In this document: piece by piece, positions 33,739 through 44,764 of the stretch | How positions within the stretch are numbered: the stretch's first letter is position 1 | Layout of the letters: each line of letters begins with the position of its first letter | DNA from: Chitinophagaceae bacterium | GTDB lineage: Bacteria > Bacteroidota > Bacteroidia > Chitinophagales > Chitinophagaceae | NCBI GenBank assembly: GCA_003168265.1 | Contig: PMSV01000019.1 | Coordinates: 1 to 64,000, forward strand | Direction of reading: 5' to 3' | Length of the DNA: 64,000 nt | The notes under the pieces: generated by a model | Told to the model about the DNA's origin: nothing | The model's database searches: none | Seen by the model: the letters and a program-made list of their open reading frames with translations, nothing else | Made by a program: the position numbers and the translations under genes

Positions 33739-34791
33739 ATGGAAAACGAAACAAAATCAAAAAGAGCCCCAGTGAAAAGCAACAAAAAAACTTACAGTGA
33801 TCTTGTATATAGAATAACAAAGTCAGAAAAGCTTTGGCTAAATGAGTTGGTAACTATTTTGAAAGAGAACCGAAGAGTTGATTATAGAGAAATCTGGTCT
33901 CGTCTTGAGGGAAAAATTTCTGAAAAGTTTTTGCCCAAAGCGATGGATTTTCATTTGGTAAATGCAACAGGCGAACAAATCACACTCTTGGGAATGGTGG
34001 CACTACAAGGCAATCTGAAATTTTTAAGGCTTTGCGACAAGGTCATCAAAGCCACTTGGCAAATTATTAAAGCAGAACCGAAAATACAGACCATCGCAAC
34101 ATCTGCGATTTCTGAGAAGTCGGGAGTTGCGAGTTTTGAAACTGGCTTGATATTGAACGTGATTTATCTATACGGCCGATTTTGGGGGCGTGCGGATTAT
34201 AATGAAAATGGATTTACGATAAAAGCCATACATATAACGACGGAAGAATCTATATTTTATCAGTACAAACGATTTACAAAGATCGAGGATGGGATAATTG
34301 AATTGTTGGAACGAGAGAAAAAAGATAAAGTATTTCTCAGCACACCGACAGCTAGCCCTAAACAAGTCCCCAATAACAGCGCTCTGAATAATTATTTCGT
34401 CGAGGACAGTCGCTTGGATGAATTAAGGTCAATAAACGACCCTAGATTTGATTTCAAAAAACTCATCAGGCTATGTGAAGAGATTAATGATAATTATTGT
34501 CGTGGCAACTACTACTCAACTGCGATGATCGGGCGTGCCATTTTAGATCACGTCCCTCCTATTTTCAAACTGAAAAGTTTTGATCAAGTCGCAAGCAATT
34601 ATGGTGGCCCAAATGCATCAAAGAGCTTCAAAAAAAATATGAGCCATTTGAACAATTCTTTTAAACAGATTGCTCACGCGCATTTGCATACTGCTATGCG
34701 TGAAAAAGAAGTATTGCCCAATGAAACACAAGTTAATTTCAAACAGGACATGGACGTTTTATTATGCGAAATAATTAGGCTATCAAAATAA
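33739..34791 (+). CDS. Hypothetical 350-residue protein, possible HEPN-like C-terminus
   Basis: Residues 1-100 are a basic helical part. The middle has a low-complexity linker (TPTASPKQVPNNS, about 212-224). The last 120 residues form a helical domain with MIGRAILDHVPPIF, FKKNMSHLNNSFKQIAHAHLHTAMREKEVLP and a terminal DMDVLLCEII helix, which I know from many proteins in bacterial defence regions. His-rich IAHAHLH may be functional. No confident family name. Divergently transcribed with the DUF2971 gene, so the two may be co-regulated. Confidence 0.5.
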   Translation: MENETKSKRAPVKSNKKTYSDLVYRITKSEKLWLNELVTILKENRRVDYREIWSRLEGKISEKFLPKAMDFHLVNATGEQITLLGMVALQGNLKFLRLCDKVIKATWQIIKAEPKIQTIATSAISEKSGVASFETGLILNVIYLYGRFWGRADYNENGFTIKAIHITTEESIFYQYKRFTKIEDGIIELLEREKKDKVFLSTPTASPKQVPNNSALNNYFVEDSRLDELRSINDPRFDFKKLIRLCEEINDNYCRGNYYSTAMIGRAILDHVPPIFKLKSFDQVASNYGGPNASKSFKKNMSHLNNSFKQIAHAHLHTAMREKEVLPNETQVNFKQDMDVLLCEIIRLSK

Positions 34792-35146
34792 ATTTCGTGG
34801 TGGTGTTAATTGACTTCCGAACAGTCTGATTATCGTAAAAAAAATCTTCCCATTGCAAGGCTTGCTTGAAATAATTAATTAAATTTGTAAAACACTTTAG
34901 TAGTTCGTTGAAAAAAGAATTTGCAGTTCGCAATTAGAGCGGGTTATACTGAGATAATAAAAATAAAAGATTAATAACCTTTGTTTTATCAATAAAAAGA
35001 TTCTCCCAGCGGGATCACGGAAAACGAAATACCCTCCTGAATTTCCTCCAGGCTGCGTGACTTCGCCGATGATGCAAAAATTAGATTCAGCCGGCATAAA
35101 ACAGATGCAATACTATAGGCTTACTTTTAAAAAAGGGTCGGCCATC
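34792..35146. other. Intergenic region, no supported gene
   Basis: A minus-strand frame at 34897-35097 has a Gly-rich middle (PGGNSGGYFVFRDP) that could be a gene fragment, but its end is low-complexity and no homology is recognised. No terminator with a clear T run is seen. Confidence 0.4.
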
Positions 35147-36895
35147 TCAATTGTTAACAACAGGGACATATAATGCGCTTGGATGCTTGCTGTCATTGTA
35201 AATTTTAACGTGGGCCTTATGTGAATCTTTTGCTGTTTCGCTGGCAATGACCCCTCCGCTGCAATAATTCTTTTGTATATAGATTGAATTGGGCGAAGAC
35301 AGGATCAATCGCAAACGGCTTCCTTTTTCAATGACCCTTGAGATAAATGTAAACCTGTTGAAATGAAACAAATTGATTTCTCCCGGTTTTAACAAGGTCT
35401 CAATTTCAAGATTATCCCTGTATCTCGCCCTGATGGTATAGTTTGTCAATAGCACACTTGAACCGTCTGCCTTTATTTCATAAATGTCCGCCTCCACATC
35501 AATGTCCTTTACATCCGCTTCAATATAGGCATTCAACTCAAAAAAGCCTGACACTTCGGTCTCCTTGTCAAAAGGAGCCGAATGATAAATAACACCTCTG
35601 TTTCCCAAATAGTAGGCATAAGCCTGGTCGGTTAAATAGTCTTTCGATGGTTTCAATTCCAATAAACCATAACTTTTTTCTAAAGGATCATAAATGTATT
35701 CACATGGAATATTAGTTAGAGGCAAACCGGATTGTAAAAATGCCGAATGCAAAACATCACTATGGCTATCATTTGCAGAGTTCAGGTAAAAAATCTGTTT
35801 CTCCTTGCCAATTTCTTCCAGTGAAGCGGTATATTTCCATTTGTCTTTATTCGTAACATAATAAGCCACTTTATTTCTTAAAAAAGCAGGTTTTGTACTG
35901 TCCTTTAATGTATAATTATACCATTGTCTATGCAGGTCGTTCATATCCAGCAAACAAGAATCCCCGAATATCAATCCACCTACCTCCTTTTTAGGTGTCC
36001 TTGTACCTGCATGATCCCAGGGACCAATAATAAGATAGTGGCTATTCTTAGCGGATGCGGAAGCCAGTTGCATAAACTCTGTATAATGCGCCAATGCTCC
36101 CGGTTGATCGCCATCGTAGCAACCTGTAATAGTTAGGATAGGAATATCCATTTTGGCATACTGCGATGAATTCGGACGCATCTTTTTTATATAATCGTCT
36201 ACCAGTGGATGAGAAGTCCATTTTTGAAAAGTCTTGTTGGGATTCCCTACAAGGGAATCCAGGCTGGTAAATGGCAAATCCCGATTGTACCGTTCCGAAA
36301 ACTTGCTTATCCAGAATTTGGAATCGTCGAACAAATTGTCATTGCCTGTTTTTTCGTTGGTGAAGGTCAGCCACTGAATGGTATAAGGATAGCCGATATT
36401 ATAGAACATTGGAAAATCGACGCCCGGTGCTACCGCGGCAACCGGCACGATCGTTTTTAAATGCGGTGGCAATTCTTTTGCCGTTGCCCATTGGTCGTAA
36501 CCGGCATAAGAACCTCCCCACATGGTGACCTTGCCATTACAGTAATTTTGTGCGGCCAGCCACTCCACTATATCATAGCCATCTTTTGCTTCCTGCATAA
36601 ATGGGTCAAAAATACCTTCACTGCTGCCTCTGCCCCTGACATCGACGATGGCAAATACATAGCCATGATCTCCAAAATACATTCCTCTTGGATGATAGGT
36701 GTCGCTAATATAAGGTGTCAGGGTAAAGATGACGGGCAGGGGCTCTTTTTGCTCATGAGGTTTGTAAATTGTGGCATTCAATTGAAACCCGTCTCGTAGT
36801 TTAATTTTGACACCTGATAAAATATCTACGTTCTGGGCCGGTACAATAATAACATCAGTAAGCAGTAATGTGAGAAATAAAAAAAGAGATTTCAT
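35147..36895 (-). CDS. CocE/NonD family X-Pro dipeptidyl-peptidase-like hydrolase, exported
   Basis: A 582-residue protein with a signal peptide (first 20 residues, ending VPAQ). Alpha/beta-hydrolase fold with nucleophile Ser in MWGGSYAG (about residue 149), Asp in TGCYDGD and His in GPWDHAG. A C-terminal jelly-roll region (from about residue 430) completes the S15/CocE layout. The family hydrolyses acyl or peptide bonds such as cocaine esterase, glutaryl-7-ACA acylase and X-Pro dipeptidases. Probably periplasmic. Monocistronic. Confidence 0.85.
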   Translation of the reverse strand: MKSLFLFLTLLLTDVIIVPAQNVDILSGVKIKLRDGFQLNATIYKPHEQKEPLPVIFTLTPYISDTYHPRGMYFGDHGYVFAIVDVRGRGSSEGIFDPFMQEAKDGYDIVEWLAAQNYCNGKVTMWGGSYAGYDQWATAKELPPHLKTIVPVAAVAPGVDFPMFYNIGYPYTIQWLTFTNEKTGNDNLFDDSKFWISKFSERYNRDLPFTSLDSLVGNPNKTFQKWTSHPLVDDYIKKMRPNSSQYAKMDIPILTITGCYDGDQPGALAHYTEFMQLASASAKNSHYLIIGPWDHAGTRTPKKEVGGLIFGDSCLLDMNDLHRQWYNYTLKDSTKPAFLRNKVAYYVTNKDKWKYTASLEEIGKEKQIFYLNSANDSHSDVLHSAFLQSGLPLTNIPCEYIYDPLEKSYGLLELKPSKDYLTDQAYAYYLGNRGVIYHSAPFDKETEVSGFFELNAYIEADVKDIDVEADIYEIKADGSSVLLTNYTIRARYRDNLEIETLLKPGEINLFHFNRFTFISRVIEKGSRLRLILSSPNSIYIQKNYCSGGVIASETAKDSHKAHVKIYNDSKHPSALYVPVVNN

Positions 36896-37078
36896 ATTTA
36901 CTATGTTTAATAATGTATTGTCAATTAAGTCAGCTCACAATATGCAATTTGCTAAGGCCAAAGAGCGGCCCCCCAGGCTTTAAGGGCAGATCAATAGGGA
37001 AGGATACTGGTCTGAAGTTAGTAAAATTTGATCATGAGATGGGATTAGTCCGAATAATCGAAGAATATTTCAATAAGC

Positions 37079-38023
37079 TCAGGATTGTTTCGAAGCAAGT
37101 ACTACGATCGCAATTTTGCCCTGCGTATGCCCTTTTTGACCATGTTCCTGCGCTTGCACGGCTCTTTCCAAAGGAAAAACTTCCGCGATAAATATCTTCA
37201 ATTTTCTCTCATCAATGAGAAGGGCGATCTGCTTCAACTGATCCGGGTAGGACTGCGCGACAAATCCTTCCAGATGAATATTATGCGCTTCTGCTTCAAT
37301 GCTGTTTTCCGGTTTGACTGTAGTAATGAGGCGGCCGCCATTTCTTAGCACCATAAGTGATCTTTTTTGCGTATCTCCGCCAATGGTATCAAATACCAGA
37401 TCAATATCTTTTAATTTTTCTTCAAACTTCTCTTTGCTGTAGTCGATCACTTCATCTGCGCCAAGCTCTCTCACAAATGCGAGATGATTTTCTGATGCAG
37501 TGCCAATGACATAGGCACCCTTCCATTTCGCAAGTTGAACTGCAAATGCGCCAACGCCTCCTGAAGCAGCGTGGATCAGGACCTTTTGGCCAGGCAGCAA
37601 CTTTCCGTGATCGAATAACCCCTGCCAGGCTGTAAGACAGGCCAGCGGGACGGCAGCGGCCTTAACATGGGTAACGCTGGTAGGCTTTAGGCTGATCTCG
37701 CTCGCGTTGACCGCAATGAATTCTGCATATGCTCCATTTTTTGTAGGGTATGGCCTGCCGAAAACCTCATCACCTTTTTTGAACTCGCTTACGCTTTCGC
37801 CCACTTCTTCAACTGTGCCCGAAACATCCCAGCCGAGAATAAGTGGAAAACTGACTGGAAATCTTGCCTGGCTCTTCCCCTCTCTGATCTTCCAGTCGAT
37901 AGGATTGACAGAACTCGCATGGACTTTGATTAATAATTCGTCGCTCTTGATTCGGGGCCGGGGCGCATCTTCATATTTTAGCACTTCCGGGCCGCCGAAT
38001 TGGTGAATCCTTACCGCTTTCAT
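37079..38023 (-). CDS. NADP-dependent quinone oxidoreductase (MDR family, zinc-free)
   Basis: A 314-residue medium-chain dehydrogenase. The GroES-like N-terminal part has SSVNPIDWKIREG and GWDVSGTVEEVG. The Rossmann motif is AASGGVGAFAVQLAKW. No catalytic or structural zinc cysteines are visible, as in quinone/zeta-crystallin reductases. It would reduce quinones or enones with NADPH. Single minus-strand gene. Confidence 0.88.
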   Translation of the reverse strand: MKAVRIHQFGGPEVLKYEDAPRPRIKSDELLIKVHASSVNPIDWKIREGKSQARFPVSFPLILGWDVSGTVEEVGESVSEFKKGDEVFGRPYPTKNGAYAEFIAVNASEISLKPTSVTHVKAAAVPLACLTAWQGLFDHGKLLPGQKVLIHAASGGVGAFAVQLAKWKGAYVIGTASENHLAFVRELGADEVIDYSKEKFEEKLKDIDLVFDTIGGDTQKRSLMVLRNGGRLITTVKPENSIEAEAHNIHLEGFVAQSYPDQLKQIALLIDERKLKIFIAEVFPLERAVQAQEHGQKGHTQGKIAIVVLASKQS

Positions 38024-38093
38024 AAAAATATTTTAAAGTTTTTTTATACTTTATCGGGACCAATTTTAATATTTATAACAACTTGATTTTAAT

Positions 38094-38576
38094 TCAACCA
38101 TTATCATCTCTGATTTTGCGAATCTTTTCCAATTCAATAACATCTATCTGATCTTTAGGCCGATTCACCATTTTTTTGTTTTCAATAAGGTGGTTAATAT
38201 GCAAAAAAGGAACTTTAATTCCCTCGAGATCCGCAATAGAGGCAAGATTCAGACATTCACTAAAGCTTATATTCTCTAATCCCTTCATAGCAGTCATAAT
38301 ATCTAACTCTATGCCATCACCTACATAAAAACTAGTCCAACCAGGTACAAATTTCATCGTTTCCAGGGAAGAAAAATCGCCATATCCCAAGGCCGAAAAT
38401 GACTTTCGCAAATTCCGTCGGTTTTCTACAGTATCATCCAACCAGAGGTCCAAATCATCCGTACTTCTATTGAATCCATGAAACCTTATAGCGAAGCCTC
38501 CTACCATTATATATCGCACACTATTAACGTTTAGAGCTTCCCAGAAACGGAGCAGCCCTTCATCCATCATATCCAT
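38094..38576 (-). CDS. MNT-type nucleotidyltransferase
   Basis: A 160-residue protein with a minimal nucleotidyltransferase fold. The helix VGGFAIRFHGF is followed by STDDLDLWLD (two catalytic Asp residues) and, after about 50 residues, GIELDIM supplies the third. Proteins of this size transfer AMP or other nucleotides and often act as toxins or antitoxins. Three Met codons near the start leave a few residues uncertain. It begins six bases after the stop of a 58-residue gene on the same strand, forming a likely two-gene unit. Confidence 0.7.
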   Translation of the reverse strand: MDMMDEGLLRFWEALNVNSVRYIMVGGFAIRFHGFNRSTDDLDLWLDDTVENRRNLRKSFSALGYGDFSSLETMKFVPGWTSFYVGDGIELDIMTAMKGLENISFSECLNLASIADLEGIKVPFLHINHLIENKKMVNRPKDQIDVIELEKIRKIRDDNG

Positions 38577-38582
38577 AATTCT

Positions 38583-38759
38583 TTATTTGTGGGTGACTTT
38601 TGCCTTTTTGAACAAGGCATTGGCACGAAGCATCTGAGTAAAAAGCTTGAATTTCTCCATATCCGATCGATAAACATTCTGGCGAAGACGTTCCATTTCG
38701 CGTTCATCGGCCTCAGAATTCAATATTATGATTGATGCCGGTTTTTTTTTCTCCGCCAT
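38583..38759 (-). CDS. Small charged protein, partner of the nucleotidyltransferase
   Basis: Fifty-eight residues, ATG at 38759 and TAA at 38585-38583. It starts with a Lys cluster, then a strand (ASIIILN), then a long charged helix. The spacing to the next gene is six bases. Size and charge fit an antitoxin or a small regulator; no family recognised. The overlap-free tight pairing is the main support. Confidence 0.55.
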   Translation of the reverse strand: MAEKKKPASIIILNSEADEREMERLRQNVYRSDMEKFKLFTQMLRANALFKKAKVTHK

Positions 38760-39063
38760 AATAACCCAGGTTTTATAAATGTCAATGCAAGTTAATTAAT
38801 ATCTCTGGAATTTAAATATTTCGAAAAGGAGGGCTCCTTCTCTATCTCATTGATTATACGACTATATATATACACTTTTCGCCTAAATATCAGACATGCA
38901 ACTGCCCATTCAGAAAACAAATCCTTTAAATTTTGAACCGCAAATGCTTTAACCATTTCAGTATTTGCTCTCTGTTGGAGTTGAGAACTATTCTAAACCT
39001 GGTGACAAATATTGTTTTCATTATATCAATTTAATTGAATTGAAAACGTCACGTTAGCGGGCA
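38760..39063. other. Intergenic region, AT-rich
   Basis: No supported gene. Probably holds the promoter of the minus-strand pair on the left and the transcript end of the acidic-protein gene on the right. An inverted GGAGGGCTCC sequence at about 38827 is the only local symmetry noted. Confidence 0.35.
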
Positions 39064-39408
39064 TCAATCCTTACTGTCTTCTTCCAGGTTATTATGATTA
39101 TCACCGCCAATACTGTAGTAATTATTTTCTTCATCTTCTTCCCCTATTTCTTCTGCCTTATCGTCAAGTTCTGCGCCGGGAACATCAAGGCTGTTTCGCT
39201 TGGAATCCGGATCAAATTCATTATCATGCCAATCAACTATTTTGGTTAGCGGATCAACTATGTCTGCATCCACGTCCGGTTTCACCTCTCCCTCCTTTTT
39301 TTCTTTATTATAGATATCTTCTGATGAAGGATAAAGGGAATAGTTTAGGGAATTCTCTTCGCCCAGATTGTTAATCATATATAAATTCATTTTTATGTCT
39401 TTTTCCAT
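39064..39408 (-). CDS. Acidic hypothetical protein of Bacteroidota
   Basis: A 114-residue, strongly acidic, probably disordered protein. The pattern SEDIYNKEKKEGE, then LDVPGAELDD and EEDEENNYYSIGGDNHNNLEED, is one I recognise from many Sphingobacteriales/Chitinophagaceae hypothetical proteins. No function known. Monocistronic. Confidence 0.65.
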   Translation of the reverse strand: MEKDIKMNLYMINNLGEENSLNYSLYPSSEDIYNKEKKEGEVKPDVDADIVDPLTKIVDWHDNEFDPDSKRNSLDVPGAELDDKAEEIGEEDEENNYYSIGGDNHNNLEEDSKD

Positions 39409-39732
39409 CGCTAATTTATTTAAATAGTGAAAAGATGACTAATTATTCGACTATATTACTTCACTCTTTGCCACAGCCTTAGAATCTTTAAAGTTCTGCG
39501 TATTTACATTTTCAATTGTTATTTAAATCCTGGAAATTATTATATGATTCACACATGAGCCTGTCAATCAGAACAACAAGTAATATTAGTTTAAGGTGGC
39601 TTTTTTTACGCCGGGCAGCCGAAGCATTTCTCAAAAGTGTGAATATTACAATCAATTAATTTAATTACGTAAGGCCTTCCTGTTAAAAAGGCCTCAGCTT
39701 TACACATGAATTTCGATTTTGATAAATGATCA
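39409..39732. other. Upstream region of the acetate kinase operon
   Basis: No supported gene. AT-rich. A short hairpin AGGCC/GGCCT lies at 39672-39694 about 40 bp before the acetate kinase start. The promoter is presumably here but no clear Bacteroidota minus-33/minus-7 pair stands out. Confidence 0.35.
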
Positions 39733-40938
39733 ATGATGATCGATAAATCTGGTATACTCACAATCAACGGAGGATCATCAAGTATAAAGTTTGCTCTTTT
39801 TGAAATGACTGAATTTTTCAAACTTCTGCTTTCCGGCGAATTAGAAAATATTGGAACAAAACTAGCAGCATTCAATTATCACAATAAAATAACCGGACAG
39901 ACAAATAACATAAACATCGTCGCAAATGATTATGCCCATGCGTCGGAATTCCTGGTTGACTGGCTCGAAAAGGAAAAACTATTTGCTTCAGTAAAAGCAA
40001 TTGGGCACAGGGTTGTTTTTGGCATGGAACATACTGCACCAGAAATAATAACACCTGAATTATTGGTGGAATTAAAAAATATCAGCGCTTACGACCCCGA
40101 ACACCTGCCGGAAGAAATTGAACTGATGGAATTATTTTGCAATCACTACCCTGACTTGACACAAGTGGCATGTTTTGATACTGCATTTCATACAACCCTG
40201 CCACTCGTGGCAAAAATGCTGGGTTTACCGCGTAAATATTACAATAAAGGGATTCAACGTTACGGTTTTCACGGTTTGTCTTACGCTTTCTTAATTGGAG
40301 AACTTAAGGTTCTTGACGGCGAAAAAGCTGCACAGGGAAAAATAATATTAGCACATCTCGGGAGCGGAGCCAGTCTCGCAGCGGTGAAATACGGAAAGAG
40401 CATTGATACAACAATGGCTTTCACGCCTTCATCAGGGTTGCCGATGGGAAGCCGCAGTGGCGACATTGACCCGGGCGTGGCCTGGTACCTGATGAAGTTT
40501 GAAAAAATGGGCCACGCGGAATTCAGCCATTTAACAAATCATGAGTCGGGTCTGATAGGAATATCTGAAACAAGTTCCGACATGCGGGAATTATTGGAGG
40601 TTCAATTAGTCGACAAACGTGCTGCAGAAGCAATTGAAGTTTTCTGCTATCAGATAAAAAAAACCATAGGTGGCTATGCCGCAGCGCTTTGCGGTTTGGA
40701 TACACTTGTATTTTCAGGCGGTATTGGTGAAAATTCGCCTGAAGTACGTAGTAGAATATGCGATAGCATGGAATTTTTGGGAATTGAATTGGATAAATTA
40801 AAAAATGATAAAAATGAACAAATTATTTCAGCAAAAAAAAGCAGGGTGAATGTTCGTGTAATTAAAACAAATGAAGAACTAATGATTGCAAAATTGGTAT
40901 TTGATATTGTAAATCCCTCGATAAAACAAAACTCATGA
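39733..40938 (+). CDS. ackA: Acetate kinase
   Basis: A 401-residue kinase of the ASKHA fold that makes acetate and ATP from acetyl phosphate and ADP. The N-terminal phosphate loop is [14 protein letters not shown], the middle has [10 protein letters not shown], and [11 protein letters not shown] near residue 330 completes the nucleotide site. Usual length. Its stop overlaps the start of the phosphoketolase gene (ATGA), so translation is coupled; together they form an acetyl-phosphate shunt. An adjacent Met at codon 2 leaves the start uncertain by one residue. Confidence 0.93.
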   Translation: MMIDKSGILTINGGSSSIKFALFEMTEFFKLLLSGELENIGTKLAAFNYHNKITGQTNNINIVANDYAHASEFLVDWLEKEKLFASVKAIGHRVVFGMEHTAPEIITPELLVELKNISAYDPEHLPEEIELMELFCNHYPDLTQVACFDTAFHTTLPLVAKMLGLPRKYYNKGIQRYGFHGLSYAFLIGELKVLDGEKAAQGKIILAHLGSGASLAAVKYGKSIDTTMAFTPSSGLPMGSRSGDIDPGVAWYLMKFEKMGHAEFSHLTNHESGLIGISETSSDMRELLEVQLVDKRAAEAIEVFCYQIKKTIGGYAAALCGLDTLVFSGGIGENSPEVRSRICDSMEFLGIELDKLKNDKNEQIISAKKSRVNVRVIKTNEELMIAKLVFDIVNPSIKQNS

Positions 40939-43328
40939 TGAAATCAATAAATAGGAGCCCCGCGACTCAAACTTTGTCGCCTGATTTGCTTCAGAAGATG
41001 AATGCCTACTGGCGAGCAGCTAATTATTTATCTGTCGGGCAAATCTATTTGTATGACAATCCGCTTTTAAAAGAGCCGCTTAAATTGGAACACGTAAAAC
41101 CGCTTGTGGTAGGCCATTGGGGGACTACTCCCGGACAGAACTTTATCTATGTGCATCTGAACCGGGTTATTCAGAAATACGATCTGGATATGTTTTACAT
41201 TGCAGGACCCGGACATGGCGGACCGGCAATAGTAGGCAATGTTTATCTCGAAGGAACCTGGAGTGAAGTATATCCAAACATCACCCGGGATGAAGAAGGG
41301 TTAAAAAAACTGTTCAAACAATTCTCCTTTCCCGGAGGCATTTCAAGTCATGTGGCTCCCACAACACCAGGCTCCATACATGAAGGTGGTGAGTTAGGCT
41401 ACTCCTTGAGTCATGCTTTTGGAGCGGCATTTGATAACCCAGGACTTATCGTAGCCTGTGTTATAGGAGATGGTGAAGCGGAAACAGGGCCTTTGGCGAC
41501 ATCCTGGCATTCGAATAAATTTCTAAATCCGATTACTGATGGAGTTGTGTTGCCTGTCCTGCATTTGAATGGTTTTAAGATCAGCAACCCTACCTTACTT
41601 GACAGGATAGAGCATGATGAGCTGGAGGCGTTTTATAAAGGTTGCGGATGGACCCCTTATTTTGTAGAAGGCGATGATCCGCAAACAATGCATCAACTCA
41701 TGGCAACAACATTGGACAAGGCCGTTGAAGAAATACTTCAAATAAAAAGAAATGCTCATGATCACAATGACACGACCCGTCCGCGCTGGCCAATGATAAT
41801 ATTCCGTTCGCCTAAAGGTTGGACAGGACCAAGGGAAGTAGATGGGTTGCCGAATGAAGGCACTTTCCGCTCACACCAGGTGCCCCTGCTGGTAGACCCC
41901 GAACATCCCCAACATGTCAAACAATTGGAAAGTTGGATGAAAAGCTATAAACCGGAAGAACTTTTTGACGGGGATGGAAAATTGATTGAAGAGCTGGCAG
42001 AATTAGCGCCTAAAGGAAACCGCAGAATGGGTTCTAATTTACACGCCAATGGAGGAATATTATTGAATGACCTGCACATGCCGGACTTCCGTATCCATTC
42101 TGTAAAATTAACTTCTCCCGGCGCTGTGACAGGGCAGGATACAGCAGTATTAGGGAATTTTATAAGGGACATCATAAAAATAAATCAGGATCAGCATAAT
42201 TTCCGTGTATTCGGGCCTGATGAAACCATTTCAAATTTATTGGGTGCAGTCTTCGAGGTCACAGACCGGCAATGGGAAGCCAGGGAAAAAACAAACGATG
42301 AATTTCTTGCCCCGGAAGGACAGGTATTGGATTCGATGTTAAGTGAGCATCAGTGTGAAGGTTGGTTGGAGGGCTACCTTCTTACCGGGAGACATGGATT
42401 TTTCAACAGTTACGAAGCTTTCATTCGCATCGTTGATTCCATGTTTAGTCAGCATGCTAAATGGTTAAAAGTCACTTCAGAACTGCCTTGGCGTCGAAAA
42501 ATTGCGTCCCTGAATTATCTGCTGGCATCTCATGTTTGGCAGCAGGACCATAACGGGTTTACGCATCAGGATCCCGGTTTCCTGGATCATGTAATCAATA
42601 AAAAGGCAGATGTTGTAAGGGTTTATCTCCCGCCGGATGCTAATTGCCTGTTGTCCGTTTTCGATCATTGCTTGCGAAGCAGACATTATGTAAATGTCGT
42701 TGTGGCGGGGAAACATCCGTTGCCCCAATGGCTTAGCATTGAAGCTGCAATCATACATTGCACTGAAGGAATTGGCATTTGGCAATGGGCAAGCAATGAC
42801 CAGGGCTCAGAGCCGGATGTAGTCATGGCTTGCTGTGGCGACACCCCGACTCTTGAATTATTAGCAGCAGTTTCAATATTAAGGGAGCATTTACCTGAAA
42901 TTAGAATTCGTGTAGTGAATGTAGTCGACCTGATGAAATTACAGCCCCATACTGAGCATCCTCATGGTTTAAATGAAAGGGATTTTGATTCGATTTTTAC
43001 GAAAGACAAGCTTGTAATTTTCAATTTTCATGGTTATCCCTGGCTGGTGCATCGCCTGACTTACAGCAGGACAAATAGAAATATTCATGTAAGAGGCTAC
43101 AAAGAGGAGGGTACCATTACAACGCCTTTTGATTTGAGGGTTCAAAATGATATCGACCGTTTTCACCTGGTAATTGACGTCCTGGACCGTTTACCGCATT
43201 TAAACAGCAAAAGGGATTATCTGAAACAACAGCTAAAAGACAAGCTTATAGAGCATAAACACTATGTGCATGAACATGGTAAAGATATGCCGGAAATTCT
43301 TAACTGGAAATGGAAATCACATGAATAA
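40935..43328 (+). CDS. xfp: Phosphoketolase
   Basis: A 797-residue thiamin-diphosphate enzyme that splits xylulose 5-phosphate (and in many versions fructose 6-phosphate) with phosphate into acetyl phosphate and glyceraldehyde 3-phosphate or erythrose 4-phosphate. GPGHGGP and [18 protein letters not shown] carry the ThDP/Mg site; HQDPGF and the C-terminal transketolase-like domain complete the family pattern. Length is normal. Start overlaps acetate kinase by four bases and the end overlaps aldolase by eight, indicating a tight operon. Confidence 0.95.
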   Translation: MMKSINRSPATQTLSPDLLQKMNAYWRAANYLSVGQIYLYDNPLLKEPLKLEHVKPLVVGHWGTTPGQNFIYVHLNRVIQKYDLDMFYIAGPGHGGPAIVGNVYLEGTWSEVYPNITRDEEGLKKLFKQFSFPGGISSHVAPTTPGSIHEGGELGYSLSHAFGAAFDNPGLIVACVIGDGEAETGPLATSWHSNKFLNPITDGVVLPVLHLNGFKISNPTLLDRIEHDELEAFYKGCGWTPYFVEGDDPQTMHQLMATTLDKAVEEILQIKRNAHDHNDTTRPRWPMIIFRSPKGWTGPREVDGLPNEGTFRSHQVPLLVDPEHPQHVKQLESWMKSYKPEELFDGDGKLIEELAELAPKGNRRMGSNLHANGGILLNDLHMPDFRIHSVKLTSPGAVTGQDTAVLGNFIRDIIKINQDQHNFRVFGPDETISNLLGAVFEVTDRQWEAREKTNDEFLAPEGQVLDSMLSEHQCEGWLEGYLLTGRHGFFNSYEAFIRIVDSMFSQHAKWLKVTSELPWRRKIASLNYLLASHVWQQDHNGFTHQDPGFLDHVINKKADVVRVYLPPDANCLLSVFDHCLRSRHYVNVVVAGKHPLPQWLSIEAAIIHCTEGIGIWQWASNDQGSEPDVVMACCGDTPTLELLAAVSILREHLPEIRIRVVNVVDLMKLQPHTEHPHGLNERDFDSIFTKDKLVIFNFHGYPWLVHRLTYSRTNRNIHVRGYKEEGTITTPFDLRVQNDIDRFHLVIDVLDRLPHLNSKRDYLKQQLKDKLIEHKHYVHEHGKDMPEILNWKWKSHE

Positions 43329-44373
43329 ACAATTATTGATAGATACAGCAAAAGAACTTCTTGCAGACGATAAGGGATTACTGGCAATAGATGAAAGTAA
43401 TAATACCTGTAATAAGCGTTTTGAAATAATCGGCATTCCTCAAACAGTGGAAGCCCGGCGTGACTGGCGCGAGCTGATTATAACAACGCCTGATTTAAAT
43501 GAATGTATAAGTGGATTGATATTGTATGATGAAACAATCCGCCAAAACGGAAGAAAAGGCCTTCCAATCATAAAGACAATTCTGGATGCTGGTATTATAC
43601 CTGGAATTAAAGTAGATATTGGAGCAAAATCCATGGCTTTATTTCCAAAAGAAAAAATAACGGAAGGGTTGGATGGTTTACGTGAACGGCTAAACGAGTA
43701 TCAAAACATAGGAGCCCGATTTGCAAAATGGCGTGCTATGATCAGGGTGGGCAGTGGATCTCCAAGCCAGGCCTGCATAGAGGCAAATGCACATGCATTG
43801 GCAAGATATGCAGCATTATGCCAGGAAGCAAACATAATGCCTATTGTGGAAGCGGAAGTGCTGATGAATGGCGATCATGACCTTGAGCGTTGCCTGGAGA
43901 TAACGAAAGAATTTTTAAGAACCATTTTCAACCAGCTTTACAGGCAGGCTGTGATGCTGGAAGGGTTGATCTTAAAACCAAATATGGTTCTTCCGGGTCT
44001 GACCTGTAAAAAACAGGAAACAGAAGCTGAAGTGGCTTATGCAACCGTGAAATGTCTTCTGCAATCTGTCCCGGCCGCAGTACCCGGTATTGCATTCTTA
44101 TCGGGGGGCCAGTCAGGCAAAATGGCTTCGGCTCGCCTGAATGCCATGAATCTTATTTATAAGACAAAGCTACCCTGGGCGCTTACATTTTCATTTGCCC
44201 GTGCCATACAGCAGCCGGCCCTGAAAATATGGTGCGGAGAAGACTCGAATTCTGATGCAGCACAAAAAGCATTATACCATAGGGCAAAATGCAATCAGGC
44301 TGCACGCCTTGGACAATACGATACCGGGATGGAAAGCCCGATTTTAAATTTGCCTGAACCTGTTCCGATCTGA
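43321..44373 (+). CDS. Class I fructose-bisphosphate aldolase
   Basis: About 350 residues from the ATG at 43321, which overlaps the phosphoketolase end by eight bases; an upstream frame start at 43264 lies deep inside that gene. Schiff-base Lys in [12 protein letters not shown], with GLLAIDES near the start and SGGQS for phosphate binding. The enzyme interconverts fructose 1,6-bisphosphate with two triose phosphates. Co-expression with phosphoketolase and acetate kinase allows triose phosphates to be recycled to hexose phosphate. Class I aldolases are a minority type in Bacteroidota, consistent with transfer of the whole set. Confidence 0.92.
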   Translation: MNKQLLIDTAKELLADDKGLLAIDESNNTCNKRFEIIGIPQTVEARRDWRELIITTPDLNECISGLILYDETIRQNGRKGLPIIKTILDAGIIPGIKVDIGAKSMALFPKEKITEGLDGLRERLNEYQNIGARFAKWRAMIRVGSGSPSQACIEANAHALARYAALCQEANIMPIVEAEVLMNGDHDLERCLEITKEFLRTIFNQLYRQAVMLEGLILKPNMVLPGLTCKKQETEAEVAYATVKCLLQSVPAAVPGIAFLSGGQSGKMASARLNAMNLIYKTKLPWALTFSFARAIQQPALKIWCGEDSNSDAAQKALYHRAKCNQAARLGQYDTGMESPILNLPEPVPI

Positions 44374-44450
44374 AAGAAAGAAATGTGAATTGTATAATCT
44401 TCTCAAATAATTCTATAACATAAAAAAAGGGGATTGCCTTAATTTTATTT

Positions 44451-44714
44451 ATGATAACTATGAAAGTCATTTATGAAGGGAAGAGTTATGCCGCTTCAGA
44501 TTCAAACAATCAGGAATCCTTTCCAGTTCCTGGTTTTAATTTGATGCAAAAAGGACTCTTACATATTTTTAAACCAATCGTCCATCAATTTCCGGATCAT
44601 GATATTGACATTTCATGGAACGAAGACGAAAAGAGACTGAGCTATTCGAGTAATACCCTGGACCAATCCCTGATCGAGGCTGCAATCAAAGAGCATCATG
44701 CCATAGAAATATGA
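44451..44714 (+). CDS. Hypothetical 87-residue protein
   Basis: Eighty-seven residues (84 from a Met three codons later). Beta-strand start (MKVIYEGKSY), then an amphipathic middle and acidic end with SWNEDEKRLSY. No family recognised. It follows aldolase by 77 bp and may belong to the same transcription unit. Confidence 0.45.
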   Translation: MITMKVIYEGKSYAASDSNNQESFPVPGFNLMQKGLLHIFKPIVHQFPDHDIDISWNEDEKRLSYSSNTLDQSLIEAAIKEHHAIEI

Positions 44715-44764
44715 TAATAGATTTTGTCCCACTTCACTTGAGAATGCCTCTAAAATATAGAATT

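Noticed and set aside
34897-35097. 66-codon minus-strand frame
   Set aside because: Low-complexity end and no recognised similarity; kept only as a note on the intergenic region.
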